A DNA stretch of 64,000 bases from Globodera rostochiensis (taxonomy: Eukaryota; Nematoda; Chromadorea; Rhabditida; Heteroderidae), in assembly GCA_018350325.1 (NCBI GenBank), contig JAEVLN010000006.1, positions 1,573,193-1,637,192 on the forward strand. Reading direction: 5' to 3'. Numbering within the stretch: position 1 is the first letter of the stretch; each line of letters opens with the position of its first letter. The notes under the pieces were generated by a model, which did not search any database, had not been told where the DNA came from, and saw only the letters and a list, made by a program, of their open reading frames with translations. The position numbers were made by a program, and so were the translations under genes. Positions 9,818 to 20,909 of the stretch are shown here, one piece after another.

Positions 9818-9876
9818 TGCACTGAATGTGCTTATCGATCTGCACACAGTGGCAATTTGAAACTACACATGCGCAC
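9818..9876 (+). CDS. C2H2 zinc-finger exon split by a MITE, left part
   Basis: After a tttag acceptor the exon codes CTECAYRS...HMRT, with both cysteines and the first histidine, then is cut by the insertion at 9877. The rest lies at 10801-10825. The two parts add up to 59 + 25 = 84 nt, exactly the size of the other finger exons in both loci. Confidence 0.75.
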
Positions 9877-10792
9877 CAGGGATGGGCAAAATTTCGGATC
9901 CGAAATTTCGGATTCCGGAAAATTTCGGGTTTTTGGCCGTTTCGGATTTCGGGTTTCGGAATTTGAGCAAAATTTCGGATTTTGCACCCCTAAGAATGGG
10001 ATTTTTGAGACATGGAAAAGCTTGGTGTTGGTGTAGTGGTGATTGGTTGGGCCGTTGAACTTTTGGTGTGGGTTCAGGTCCCCGACTATGTTAGTAATTT
10101 TTTCTGACTTTCTCTGAACATTTACGGTCTACTATGTAAACAATTCCAGAAATTTTTTTTAATTTCCCATTTTTAAAAATATTTTAGATGACAATTCACA
10201 AGTTTTCATTTCATTTTTGATTGTAAAATTCGCTGAATATTTAAAAAATTTTTAACTTTATTCAAAGTTGAGTGATCGTAAATTACTTTAGTGCCATAAA
10301 ATGCAGAAAAGCCAATTTTCTTAACAAGATTCGTTAAAATTTTCAAAAAATTTTCCCGGCGGCGCCTATCGGCACCGCCGGACTCCTCCCAAAAAAGTGC
10401 CGATTTTTTAAATTTTGGTTGCAAATCTTTTAACAAATTGAGTCAAAATTAAAAATTTTCTCGGCGGCGCCTATCGGCACCGCTGACCCCATCCCCCCAG
10501 ATCTAAAGCATAGTTCTCAAAAACCTTTTTGCTGACCAATTAGACGAAGGAGAATGGTAATAATTATTGCATATCGGAGTGAAGCACAAATAAGATAGAA
10601 AAACCTTTTTTTGTTTATCAGAAATGCAAAAATTTCCTGGAAAAAATTTCGGATTTCGGGTTTCGGATTCCGGAAAAATTTCGGGATTTTCGTGAATTCG
10701 GATTTCGGATTTAAAATCCTTTCGGATTTTTGGTTTTCCGGAATTTCGGAATTCGGATTTCGGATTTTATTTTCCGATTTTGCCCATCCCTG
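9877..10792. mobile_element. hAT-like MITE (CAGGGATGGGCAAAAT family) inside a finger exon
   Basis: Ends CAGGGATGGGCAAAATTTCG / ATTTTGCCCATCCCTG are inverted. Flanks ATGCGCAC (9869-9876 and 10793-10800) are a perfect 8-bp duplication. It is 916 bp, larger than its relative at 8246-8613. Inside are two copies of the ggcggcgcctatcggc repeat (about 10348-10385 and 10462-10485), which explains part of the extra length. Confidence 0.93.
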
Positions 10793-10800
10793 ATGCGCAC

Positions 10801-10825
10801 CCACACGGGCGAGAAGCCATTCAAA
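10801..10825 (+). CDS. C2H2 zinc-finger exon split by a MITE, right part
   Basis: Second histidine and linker TGEKPFK of the finger begun at 9818, followed by the donor gtaggg at 10826. With the MITE present the finger is disrupted unless the element is removed. Confidence 0.7.
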
Positions 10826-10826
10826 G

Positions 10827-11374
10827 TAGGGTTGTGCTTGCCGGGACTTTTGGGGAAAACCGGTACCGAGACTAAATTAGTGCTAAATATGGTTCATACG
10901 GTCCAGACTCAAAATCGAACGAAATATATATCAAACACACACACACACACACACACACACTTGTATTTTTTAAAACTTTTAAATTCGGTAATATTTTCAA
11001 AATTTTTGCGCAATTTTCTTAACAAAACTAAAATATAGCAAAAAATCCTATGAACGTAAACGAGTTCGCCCGCCCGATGCCCGGATTTAGTCCCGGGTCT
11101 GTAACTCTTCAGGGAATGGTTGCCTAACAAAAATTTTAACGGATTCTTACATTGCACACCGAGAGGAGTCGATTGATATATTTTTCGTTCGATTTTGAAT
11201 CTGGATCATAAGCACCATATTTTCCAAATTAGTCCCGATCAAAAAAAACCCCGAGACTACTGGGCAAAAAAAAACTTTTTCGAAAAATCGGGACCATATA
11301 TAACGGAGCTGAAAAATCCGGGACTAAATTTCAGTCCTAAAAAAGACATTTCAGTATTGGCCCGTCCTACCCTA
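10827..11374. mobile_element. Composite TAGGG-ended repeat in an intron (locus 2)
   Basis: Same outer element as 518-1543: left TAGGGTTGTGCTTGCCGGGA, right ...GGCCCGTCCTACCCTA. Inside lies a GGTCCAGACTC / GAATCTGGATC fold-back repeat with a (CA)n run at about 10934-10960. The first bases (TAGGG) supply the +2 to +6 positions of the splice donor of the preceding finger exon. Confidence 0.6.
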
Positions 11375-11418
11375 CTACATACAACAAAAGTAATTAAAAG
11401 AACCATTAAAATATTTAG

Positions 11419-11502
11419 TGTACAATTTGCGACCATCGCTTTTCCCTCGCGGAAAATTTGAAACGGCACATGCGCACCCACACGGGCGAGAAGCCCTATA
11501 AG
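11419..11502 (+). CDS. C2H2 zinc-finger exon (locus 2)
   Basis: 84-nt finger exon, acceptor tttag, donor gtaatt at 11503. All C2H2 ligands are intact and the linker is TGEKPYK. Nearly identical to 1584-1667, flanks included, which marks the segmental duplication between the loci. Confidence 0.7.
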
Positions 11503-11555
11503 GTAATTGAAAGACAAGGGCTTTAACCAAGGATTTTTTTTCAGGGGGGGGGGGG

Positions 11556-11880
11556 GTGTGGCGGAAATGCCCAAAATTAATAAAGACTGGGGGTCGGTTA
11601 GTGCACCTTCGAATTTTGTTCGAAGGACCGAGAACACTTTTCTCGGAGGAAGACCAGAAGAACAAGGGGAAAGGGAAAGGGCTCGAGGGGGGTTTGAACC
11701 CACAAGACTTCCGAGATTTCCTCTCGGGACCAAACAATGGGCCAACACTCCTCGCTTAAAAAGCGACAGACTTATTAAATATGTGAACGTTTTGGGACGG
11801 GGGAGGAGGAAAGTGGTTATTGATCGATCCCCCCTTTTTTCCTATGAAATTTCCTCGAAATTTCTGTCGCTTCGGCGACA
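11556..11880 (-). mobile_element. SINE-like insertion with tRNA-like promoter
   Basis: Present in locus 2 but absent from the matching intron of locus 1, where ttcaggggg is followed directly by ggctcgattcaag. On the minus strand it holds a tRNA-like block at about 11690-11765: an A-box-like TGGCCCATTGTTTGG, a strong anticodon-type hairpin (CCGAGA/TCTCGG) and a perfect B box GGTTCAAACCC. I infer a tRNA-derived SINE; no clear target duplication was found. Confidence 0.5.
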
Positions 11881-12419
11881 GGGGGGAGGGGCTCGATTCA
11901 AGAAAAATTCGATCTTTAGGGATGCATTTTTTACTTTTGCATTTTTGTTAAGCAATTTTTCGAAAAAAAATATGGGTACATTTTTGGCTTTTACATTTTT
12001 TTAGAATTTTTAAATATTTATGTTAAAACATATCGTAAAAATTCGATATTTGCCGACTTTTGAATTTTCAAAAAAAATATGAGTTTTTTTATGAAAATTC
12101 TGCGGCGGTCGCCGGCCCAAAATGTTACAAATGCGGAAATTTTTTAAAACTTTTTGAATGGGAAAAAGGTTCTGCGGGGTCCGAATTTTGGCCTCAAATT
12201 GTTCAAAAAACATGAATTCGATCATTAATTGCCTATCGATGTAATTTTGTGCATTTCCATCGATTTTGAGCAATAAAAGCGAATTTTGAAGGGACATTGT
12301 TCGAATCCGGGTCCGGGGTTCGGAATTGGTTAAAACTAATGTCCGATTTGGATTCTACACTCTCGATTAAGCCCGTTTGAAAGAAACATTTTTAAAAGCA
12401 GAATGTACGAACAATTTAG

Positions 12420-12509
12420 TGTACGATTTGCGACCATTGCTTTTCCCAATCAAGTGGTCTGCAACAGCACATGCTCTTCATGCACCCGAGTGGGGGGAGG
12501 AAATTCAAA
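12420..12509 (+). CDS. C2H2 zinc-finger exon, H-x4-H type (locus 2)
   Basis: 90-nt exon, twin of 2795-2884: CTICDHCF, HMLFMH spacing and the unusual PSGGRKFK linker. Acceptor tttag, donor gtacaa. The shared odd linker shows that it is the same module in both loci. Confidence 0.7.
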
Positions 12510-12559
12510 GTACAAAAAAAAAGAAAAAAAAAACTTCAAAAAAGTGATTAACAATTTAG

Positions 12560-12643
12560 TGCATTAAATGCGGCCATCGATTTGCACGCGCTGCCGAATT
12601 GAGACGGCACATGCGCACTCACACGGGGGAGAAGCCATTCAAA
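12560..12643 (+). CDS. C2H2 zinc-finger exon (locus 2), intact twin of the deleted exon
   Basis: 84-nt exon, CIKCGHRF...HMRTH with linker TGEKPFK, donor gtaaga. It is the complete form of the exon that lost 54 nt in locus 1 (2932-2961). Confidence 0.72.
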
Positions 12644-12687
12644 GTAAGAGAAACAATTAAAAGTTTTAATTACATTTTAAAATTAAG

Positions 12688-12762
12688 TGCACCATTTGCG
12701 CCTATCGATCAGCACACTCTGGAAATGTAAAACAGCACATGCGGACTCACTCACGCGGATGA
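12688..12762 (+). CDS. Terminal C2H2 zinc-finger exon (locus 2)
   Basis: CTICAYRS...HMRTH then SRG and TGA at 12760-12762. Same layout and length to the stop (72 nt from the first cysteine codon) as 3006-3080. It ends the second zinc-finger locus. Confidence 0.72.
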   Translation, partial: CTICAYRSAHSGNVKQHMRTHSRG

Positions 12763-13611
12763 GAAGTAGCGGGCAATTGCGGCACATTCTTCATTAAAGA
12801 AAATTCTTTCTAAAAACGGAATTATTTGCGATAAAAATTAAAAATGTTTTAATTTATTCTCCTTTTTTTATTTTCGATTACATTTATTTTGATTAAAGGC
12901 AATACCGTTAAAAGGAGCCGGACGGAATGAAAAGCCGTTAAAAGGAGCACCAAATCGAGAACAAATCACTTCTTGTCCGTCCACCTGACTTTAAAACCTC
13001 TATTCCATTCCATTCCATCACAAATTGAAAATGAGACTCTCCGCCACCATCAAACTTTCAATGGCATTGCTGATTGCTAATTTTGGTCTGTTTTAGTGGG
13101 AAATTCCTAATTGATTTCCGTACTGTACTGATAAAATAAAAATATTTTTTTCGATTAAAAGATGTTTCTTAGGTGTAGAATCCGAGTCCGACCTCCATTT
13201 CGATCAATTCGAACCCCGGATCCGAAATTCGAACAATTTTTGAAATTCAAAATTTTCCAAAAATTAATTTTGGCCTCAAAATCATTCAAAAAACATTAAA
13301 TTACTACGAAAAATCAAATTAAATTCACGCTCTTTGAATGATTTTGAGGCTAAAATTAATTTTTGGAAAATTTTGAATTTTCAAAGATTGTTTGAATTCC
13401 GAGTCCGGGGTTCGAAATTGGTCGAAATGGGATGTTAGAATCGCATTTTACGCCTCTCTTATCCCTAGAAATATCATTTTCTCGACTTTGAAACAAAAAA
13501 AATGTTTTTCCAAAAAGGGTGGGGGCACACACAAACTACACTATTACCGTCTAAAATTGTTGGTGTTGTTTTGAAATTGAGACATTGTCTTCCATTTGCT
13601 TTCAGGTGTAG
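12763..13611. other. Intergenic DNA downstream of the zinc-finger locus
   Basis: Holds a tandem phrase ccgttaaaaggagc (about 12906-12950) and an inverted AT-rich repeat (13225-13270 against 13335-13395, with the caaaattaatttttg core). No exon is convincing before 13612. Confidence 0.45.
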
Positions 13612-13722
13612 TTTGTCTGCTCCAACTCTTTCAAAAAATCGCCGACGCCTACGCCCCGCCCGCCAGCTGCTGATGACGTAGATGGAGAAGCTTTTGACCC
13701 GGTGAGCGCGGAGAGTCTGTGA
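13612..13722 (+). CDS. Possible terminal exon, unknown protein
   Basis: After a gtgtag or ttcag acceptor an open frame reads FVCSNSFKKSPTPTPRPPAA and continues DDVDGEAFDPVSAESL to TGA. Its GC content is higher than the surroundings and the peptide composition is plausible, but no family is recognised and upstream exons were not found. A gtgagc inside (13692) could act as a donor. Confidence 0.25.
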   Translation, partial: FVCSNSFKKSPTPTPRPPAADDVDGEAFDPVSAESL

Positions 13723-13747
13723 ATTCGGCCTTTAGAAAATAATAAAT

Positions 13748-14213
13748 TAGGGTAGCTCCCCGACCCCTCGGGGGCGGGAAAGTCGGGGGTCGGGGAGGCC
13801 GGGGTTGATGATGTCTGGGCTCGGGGTCGGGGAGGACCCAATTGTCGGGGTCGCGGGTCGGGGAGGCCGGGGTTGGCCATGTCGCGGGTCGGGGTCGGGG
13901 AGGACCCAATTGTCGGGGTCGCGGGTCGGGGAGGCCGGGGTTGATGCTGTCGGGGGTTGGGGTCGGGGAGGCCGGGGTTGGCCATGTCGAGGGTCGGGGT
14001 CGGGGAGGACTCAATTGCCGGGGTCGCGGGTCGGGGAGGCCGGGGTTGATGCTGTCGGGGGTCGGGGTCGGGGAGGACCCAATTGCCGGGGTCGCGGGTC
14101 GGGGAGGCCGGGGTTGATGCTGTCGGGGGTCGGGGTCGGGGAGGACCCAATTGCCGGGGTCGCGGGTCGGGGAGGCCGGGGTTGGCCATGTCGGGGGTCG
14201 GGGAGCTACCCTA
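13748..14213. mobile_element. hAT-like MITE with internal GC-rich minisatellite
   Basis: Long inverted ends TAGGGTAGCTCCCCGACCCC / GGGGTCGGGGAGCTACCCTA, flanked by TAATAAAT and TAATAAAG (7 of 8 bases equal). The inside is a roughly 67-bp tandem repeat of gtcgcgggtcggggaggccg plus ggacccaattg units. Long open frames on both strands (Gly/Arg- or Pro-rich) come from this repeat and are not treated as genes. Confidence 0.85.
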
Positions 14214-14270
14214 TAATAAAGAATCATTTTTAAGGAGCCCACCCGCCTAGCCCAGACAAAGGCAAATACA

Positions 14271-15085
14271 AACCACCACCAAAAACGATCAACATGAACA
14301 CTCCAAATCACCAAACGGGCAAAAATACAGCTGGAGGAAAATAATCTAATTGTCGTATATGATAAAATCTTTAATCGGCAATAAAAAACGGATGATTAAA
14401 TGCATCAAAAATTCAAAAAAGTTGAATAAATAATATTTAAGGATTTTGATTCCGCCATAAAAAGCAATGATTTGCTGAAGTTTAATCATTCGTCGGCCGA
14501 CGAAAATGACAAATTTTAGCAAATTTCAAAAATTGCGTGCCGATGTCCATTCGACAGTTCAGAAAAAATGTTATTTGATGCAAATTATGGAGAATTGATT
14601 TAGATATATCGAGTTCATTGACATATAAGTTTTTTGTCCGAAAAAGCTCTAAAAATTGAATTTTTTTCAAAAAATGCACAACTAAAAAGGATTTTTGGAC
14701 TTTGCCCATCCCCGTACGGGGATCCCCGTCCCCCGGTTTGCTCATCCCCGAAAACGGAAATCCCCGGTTTGCCCATCCCCGTTATCCCCGTCCCCGGTTT
14801 GACCGGGGATCCCCCCCCCCCCCCGGCTGCAACCCTACCCTTGACCAATACAAAAAAAAAATTTCCCCATTGTCAATCCGGTTAATCCCGATCCCGGTTT
14901 TTGAAAAGTCGAAATCCCGGTCCCGGTTCCCCAAAAATCCCGGGCTCTAGTTACGAGTAGTCTTGGATAAATAAGAACGTTTAAATGTCACTAAAATTGA
15001 ACGATTTCGGTCCAGTATGAAAGGTGTTACGATTTTTGCGTAATATTAAAAAATTCCGCGCGGGATCCCGCAAAATGCAAATCCG
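14271..15085 (+). repeat. Left arm of a large inverted duplication
   Basis: Matches 21475-22299 in inverted orientation from aaaccaccaccaaaa through the ggggatccccg stretch to ttaaaaaa. The spacer is about 6.4 kb and contains BTB gene copy A. Both arms contain a CCCCGGTTTGCCCATCCCC-type GC-rich repeat and a poly-C/G run of different length. Confidence 0.8.
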
Positions 15086-16032
15086 ATCCCGTACGAGATT
15101 TTGAAAAAAAATCCCGCAGCGGGATCCACAAATGCGATTTGCCGGTCTTTACTTATTTTAAAATAATTTATTTTTATTTTAAAATATAGATAAATTAATA
15201 GTTCAAAATTAACCATTTATGTATCAAAAATAATTATATCGCAAAAAAAACACATATTTTGTTTTCTGTCATTTTTATATTTATTTTTTTAAGATTTTTT
15301 TTAAAACATCCGTTTAAACATTTTAAAAACAGACACCATAAATTTTTCGCATTGCATAAGCTCAGCTTAGGGTGGCTTAGGCCTAAGCCTAATAAGGCAA
15401 ACCAGCCCTGTTTTGAATGATTTTGAGGCCAAAATTAATTTTTGAAATTTTGAAAAAAATGTTTGAATTCGGGCCCGGGGTTAGAAATTGGAGATTCGGA
15501 TTCTACGCCCCCGAAACTTGGAATTTCTTCTTGGGATTTCTAGAAATTACCAAATGCGCTCCAAATTTGCAAATTTTCAATTTTTGTGAGTCCAACAAAA
15601 TTAGTGTCTTCGGCAATGGACAAGTCGGCGACGTGGAAGCCCCAACGAAGATCTTATTCTTAGAACAATTCATAAAAATCGTTTGATGCGATTTGATTTG
15701 AAATATTTCATTTGCTCTTCCTATCAGAATTTGAATAAATTAACTGAAAAAGCTCACAAATTTTATGATTCTTCTTGCAAATTTATTTTGCCTTTTTATA
15801 AGAAAAATCGAACAATTGGTGCAAGTAAAGACATAAATAATGTTTAATGTGTATTGCATAAGATAAAATGAAATAATAAACTCGATCAGAATGAATTCTC
15901 CAAATAAATAATTGAGGCTATTTACGGTTGGTCATTTCGGTCAACATTCGCGAAAAAAATTGCTAAAAAAGAGGATATCAAATTTTAATTATACTAGTCA
16001 AATTTTAAATTTTATTAAAGTTCAATGTAAGC
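15086..16032. other. Downstream flank of BTB copy A
   Basis: AT-rich. About 15690-16030 is duplicated at 23870-24185 (shared phrases attggtgcaagtaaagacat and gaggctattta), so the BTB duplication unit extends here. No gene seen. Confidence 0.5.
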
Positions 16033-16639
16033 TACCGTATTTCCTCTATTAGAGCCCCCCCCCCCCTCTATTAGAGCCCCCCCCCCCCTCTAATAGAGCA
16101 CCCCCCCCCCCCCTCTAATAGAACCCCCCTTTTTGGGGGGGGGGGGGGGGTGAAAAACGTGCTGGGTCGTTTCGTAAATTCCGCCACTATGGGCGTTTCG
16201 TAAATCCGCCAGGGCGTTTCGTAAATCCGCCACATATATTTTATATAAATAGTTTTAGACATTATAACTTTATTCACCACACTAAATCAGTTAAACCTTA
16301 TACCATTGGAAAGCTCTAAATGAATAGAAACTATTTGAAATTAAATGAAGCAGTAAATGAAAGTTTAAAAAAAGTTATGATCAGAAAACCACGAAAAAGC
16401 CCGATTTTTGGCAGTTTTAGCTTATAACTTTTTTGAACTTTTAAACCACTCGGACTTTGCTGTAATGCTTTTTCTACGCATATAGAGATTTCCATTGGTA
16501 TAAGGATTAAGTGATTTAGTGCGGTTTACGACCTAGCACCGTTGAAAAATAAAGGCCCCCCCCCTCTAATAGAGCCCCCTTTTTGGAGGGGGGGGTTGAA
16601 AAATAGAACCCCGGGGGCTCTATTAGAGGAATTACGGTA
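16033..16639. mobile_element. Tc1/mariner-like MITE, TACCGTATTTCC ends
   Basis: Inverted ends TACCGTATTTCCTCTATTAG / CTAATAGAGG..TTACGGTA. It carries cctctaatagagcccccc hairpins and poly-C runs. The paralogous site near 24196 (gtaagtattcaag) lacks it and keeps a single TA, so insertion at TA after the duplication is supported. Confidence 0.8.
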
Positions 16640-16787
16640 TTCAAGTTTTACTAACTCCGTATTATTTGAATATTCAAATTTACTAGGGAAATTCAAATAA
16701 TCCTATATTTGGCCAAAATTAGCGTGGCCGGGAGATCCGCAAATTTGATTTTGCCGGTCTCTAGTCCAGATGCCGCCTGACTCTCAT

Positions 16788-17856
16788 TTAAAGCACCTTC
16801 AAATTATCGAGTCGATACCGCTCAACCAAAAGAAAACGGTCCATAAACGGGATTTCCACGCAATTCATGAGATGGATGCCATAACACTCCTTCAACCAGT
16901 CCACCTGGAAGTAATCGGCCAACTTGAGCAGGTCGAGCACATTTTTTGCTGAATTTTTGGGTTAAGTCCCGGTGTGCACGGATTTAAATTGATCAGAAAA
17001 TACGATTCGGGAAAAATGAATGCTTGTAAGACGAGATGGAGATGGCCTCCAGAAAGTCCATAAACTGCTCCATGTTGATGCCCAGCCTGTCCAAATTGAT
17101 CGTTTTCTGCTGCTTCTCTTTCATGTCCACGCTGAGCATCCGATTAATCACCGGCGAGACTGACATCAGCCGATGAGCGGACACCACCAAACAATCTTTT
17201 CCGATGTTCACCGTCAAATCGTCGTCCGGAGAGCTGAGCGGAGGGCACGGACTGAAAAATTCAAAAGAATATAGTAGTCGACCCGGGGGCTTAACAAAAT
17301 ACGTTTTTTTCTTAAGAATTCTACCTCTTTTTAGGCCTATCTAAAACTATTCATTTGTCGTTGGGAGACGGGAAATCGTAGAAATTTTTCCACTTTTCAC
17401 TTAGATTAAAAAATCTTTACTTCTCGATTGGTTCTCGTTTTTTGAGAATTCTGATGACAATCGAATTTTCAATTGAAATCCATTCAGTAGTTCTGCCGCG
17501 GTTGAGTATGATTTTCTGAAATTATGGAGGCAAAATCCCCAAATTTTCCATTAGTTGCGACTTTTACGGCAAATTGCGTTCCCTGACTCCATTTCCACAA
17601 AACAATTTGTGCCAACGGCTCCGCCGGCGTTTGAGAAACACCGCTAAAGTCTTTAATCGCAAATTGTGATTGATGGTAATCCCTGCCCGTAAATTCACTA
17701 AAATATGAAAAAAGTGCTGTCGTTGTTTTTAATCGAGAAAAACACTTACAGTGAAGCGAATGCGCCCAGATCACGGAATTTTGAGGTGCCAGCAGGAAGA
17801 TTGATGTCAGTCATCGCTTTTTCGTCAACAATAATGTAATTGTCGAAAATTTCCAT
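16788..17856 (-). CDS. BTB/POZ-domain protein, copy A (four or more exons)
   Basis: Exons on the minus strand: 17856-17750 (ATG, MEIFDNYIIVDEKAM), about 17697-17486, 17251-17004 and 16948-16788 (stop). Splice sites fit: gtaagt after exon 1, ttttag, tttttcag, and cag before the last exon. The third exon holds the core of a BTB domain (DLTVNIG, VSAHRLMSVSP, NMEQFMDFLEA); the last codes NVLDLLKLADYFQVDWLKE, the usual end of the fold, then VLL-type C-terminus KVL and stop. The second exon (HQSQFAI, WKWSQGTQFAVKV) is a MATH-like or family-specific N-terminal module. BTB proteins of this type often act as adaptors of cullin-3 ubiquitin ligases; that role is inferred. The end of exon 2 is uncertain: a short further intron ending ataatttcag is possible. 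A direct paralogue lies at 24484-25868. Confidence 0.65.
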
Positions 17857-17929
17857 TTGTTATGAATAAGATAAGCTGCTTGTCGGATTTTCAATTCAGT
17901 TTTAGGAAGTCTGAAAAATTAAAATAAAC

Positions 17930-18032
17930 TACCGTATATACATACTGTTTTAGTTACCCACCCTGTAATAATCACCCACTCTAGGAGGGGATTGAAAAAT
18001 AATTACCTGGGTAATTAAAACAGTATATACTA
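17930..18032. mobile_element. Short Tc1/mariner-like MITE
   Basis: 103-bp hairpin: TACCGTATATACATACTG and inverted CAGTATATACTA ends, inner AGTTACCCA / TGGGTAATT arms and the attgaaaaataatt phrase shared with 3243-3670. Confidence 0.6.
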
Positions 18033-20909
18033 GGGTTAAGGTTGGTCCCGGGGTGGGGAGGGGGAGAAAACCGGGGATCCCCGGCCATTCTCTTTGACCA
18101 ATGCATTTTTATTTGCTCTGATTTAAAACCAGGCCCCAGACAGGGCTATTTTTCACTTAGAGAGGGGGGGGGGGAGGGCTTCAAATGGAGGGGTGCTACT
18201 ATTTGCCAACCTTTTTTATGGCGAATTATTAAAAAAAATTTTTTGGCTTAATTTTCTTAATAAAATTTGAATACAACCAAAGACCCCGAAATAAAATGAA
18301 TTGGGTTAAAGTTTTTATGATGAAATGTTCAATGGTGAAAATTTTCCAAGCTTCAGGGATTTTTTCCCGAATTTACCCCGAGTTCAGTGTATTTGGGGTG
18401 TCTTAATCTCCATGAAGGATGGTCTAGTTATCTTGATTATTAAGGTTGGACAAAACCCGATATTACCCGGGTGCCCCGGATACAGGATAATTGGCTAGCG
18501 TTAGTATCAAATTGAGCTTACATGAATTTTGCAAATTTAATAAAAACTACCTAACCAATGAGTTGTTTCAAATTTGCAGAAGACTGACCAATCTTTATAT
18601 CATTCGAAAGGCCTTATGAAGAAGAAGCTATATGTAAGCATTCGAAAAGAATTGTATAAAATTGAACAAAGTTATGACCAGAAAACAATGAAAAAGCCCA
18701 AAAACCCTTTTAAAAAGTACCGTATTTTAAAATTTCGGTTGCAAATCTCTTAACAAATTGAGTCAAAAATTCAAAAATTACTCGGCGGCGCATATCGGCA
18801 CCGCCGACCCCCTCCAATTCCCCCAGAAGTAAAGCAGAATTCTCAAAAAATTGCACATTCATTGTGAATTTTTTAGGAATTATAATTTAAAAAACTGGAA
18901 ATTTCAACCAAAAACAAATTTTTTTTTTAAATTTTGAACACAGCTAGAAAAAATATCGTATCGTATGCCTTTTTTATTAGATAAAAGAGAAAAACTAAAA
19001 GCAAAAAGTTCATTGTTTTTGGCCATATCTAGTATCGTAAAAAAATCTTTATCGTATTTTGGTGTATCGTAAATATCGTATACCGCGTATCGTTTTTTGA
19101 GGAGACGGTATCGACAGCGCTGGTAAAATTGCCGGGGACCAACCCATGGGCTTTGACGGTGTACCGGGGGCAAATTCCGGGTCAACTTGAGATTGACCCG
19201 AAAAACTCTAGGGTTTTCATTCAATTACCGATCGTACCCCTCAAATACCTAACTCGAATTCGAACTAAATCTCGAAATCGACGCTTGGGAATGAAAAAAG
19301 TCAAAGTCAATTAGGACGAATTTATCGGACCTTCAATGGATCTGGCTGGGGTGCATTTATTAATTTTCTTTTTTTGGGGTTTGAAAGATTGTGCAAGTTT
19401 GAAATCATTAATTTAAAAAAAAAAAATCAAATTGCAAGAAATATGTAAAAAGTGTAATATGTAGAAAATAAACGACACATCACTCAACCCTCACAACGAG
19501 AAATCAAAAACTTTGTAATTTTTAATTGTAAAAATGAGAAAATAAAAATAAATTTTTTAAGGCAAAAAATGAACAAAAATGATAAATTGTCCAATAATCA
19601 GCCAAACTTCCCCAAATTATATAGGCGAGGCGTGTCCATTCTCAAGGAGGGTCAGAATTCCGACTTTCGAAACAGAAAATTTTCTGAAAAAAATCGGAAA
19701 AGGGTCGGGGCATCGGATTTCAAAGCATTCAAATTTTGTTGGGAACAAAAATAATGATAAGGCCCCACCAAATCGTGACCGGAGACAATCCATCCACACT
19801 GTTGGATTGCCCAGGTCCGATGCTCCAAAAAAATGTAGGAAACTGTTTCTCGTCGCAACATTAACAAAACCGTTTACATTTTTTTGTATCCTTTTTTGCT
19901 CTCCGAAAAAGTGGGAACAAAGGCGATGAATCTCTTCCCCCCCCCCTCCCCCCTCCTCCAATTGCACAGAGCAAAATGGACGCGGAATAAATGGTAGTGA
20001 AAATGTGTGTAGTTAGTGGGGGGAGGGGGGGGGGGAAAGGGCGTCGTCCCCTACGGCGACGACGCCATTTGGGAAGGGTTGCTCGCTCTGAGCGATGTGT
20101 GCCACATTAACCTTTGGTTTCTTTCTCTCCCCTTTTTATCATAGTGGGCGATGGTGACCAGGAATGGGCGGAATTCCGCAAGGGGGGGGGATGGATGGGG
20201 GAGGCATGACCCTCCCCGAAATGTTTTTTGAGAAAAAAAAACCATAGGGGTGACCCTTTTGTTTTACACTTTTATAATTTTTGGTCAATTTTTCTTAACA
20301 AGATTTATTAAAATTTCCAAAAAATTTTGCGGCGGCGCCTATCGGCACCGCCGACCCACCCCCTCCCCCCCCCCCCAAAGTAAGAAGAATTCGCAAAAAA
20401 AAAATTTGCTTTTTTGAAAATTTTAACAAAAATGGAGTAAAAACGAAAAAGGCACCCCTAAAAATCGAACATTTTTTGGGGAAAATGCTTAACAAAAATG
20501 CAATAAAAAGGGAAAAATACACCCCTAAGAACTGCCCCCCCCCCTCGAAAATTTTTTCTGAACACGCGCCTGAGTGTAGTGGTGAGTGGTGGATGCAGTT
20601 TAAGTGTGGGTGGGGTGGGGTTCAGTTCTCACACTATGTAATTTATTTTTTCTGACTTTCTCTGAATATTTATGATGGTGTAAACAATTCTAAAAATTCT
20701 TTTACATTTTTCCGATATTTAAAAAAAATATATTTTAGATGCCAATTCACAAGCCTTTCTTGTTGTTTTTTTTTTAAAAATGAAAGGCAATTTATGTTCC
20801 TCGATTATTTGCCGAAAGATGGGCAGAGGAGAATTGATAAGAGATATTCATAATTGTAACATGGAATCGTCAAAATTTTCGGCGCATTTGTGTCCCTTTT
20901 GCCAAGGAT
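18033..20909. other. Repeat-rich intergenic DNA
   Basis: Contains copies of the ggcggcgc(c/a)tatcggcaccg repeat at about 18718-18830 and 20290-20390, a repeat with tatcgtatcg/cggtatcgacagcgctg ends at 18945-19125, and long poly-C/G runs (18164, 20020, 20360, 20536). A short frame at 19569-19754 is isolated and not supported. Confidence 0.45.

Noticed and set aside
13602..14314. Pro-rich and Gly/Arg-rich frames on both strands
   Set aside because: They follow the 67-bp repeat inside a MITE whose limits are given by its ends and target copy.
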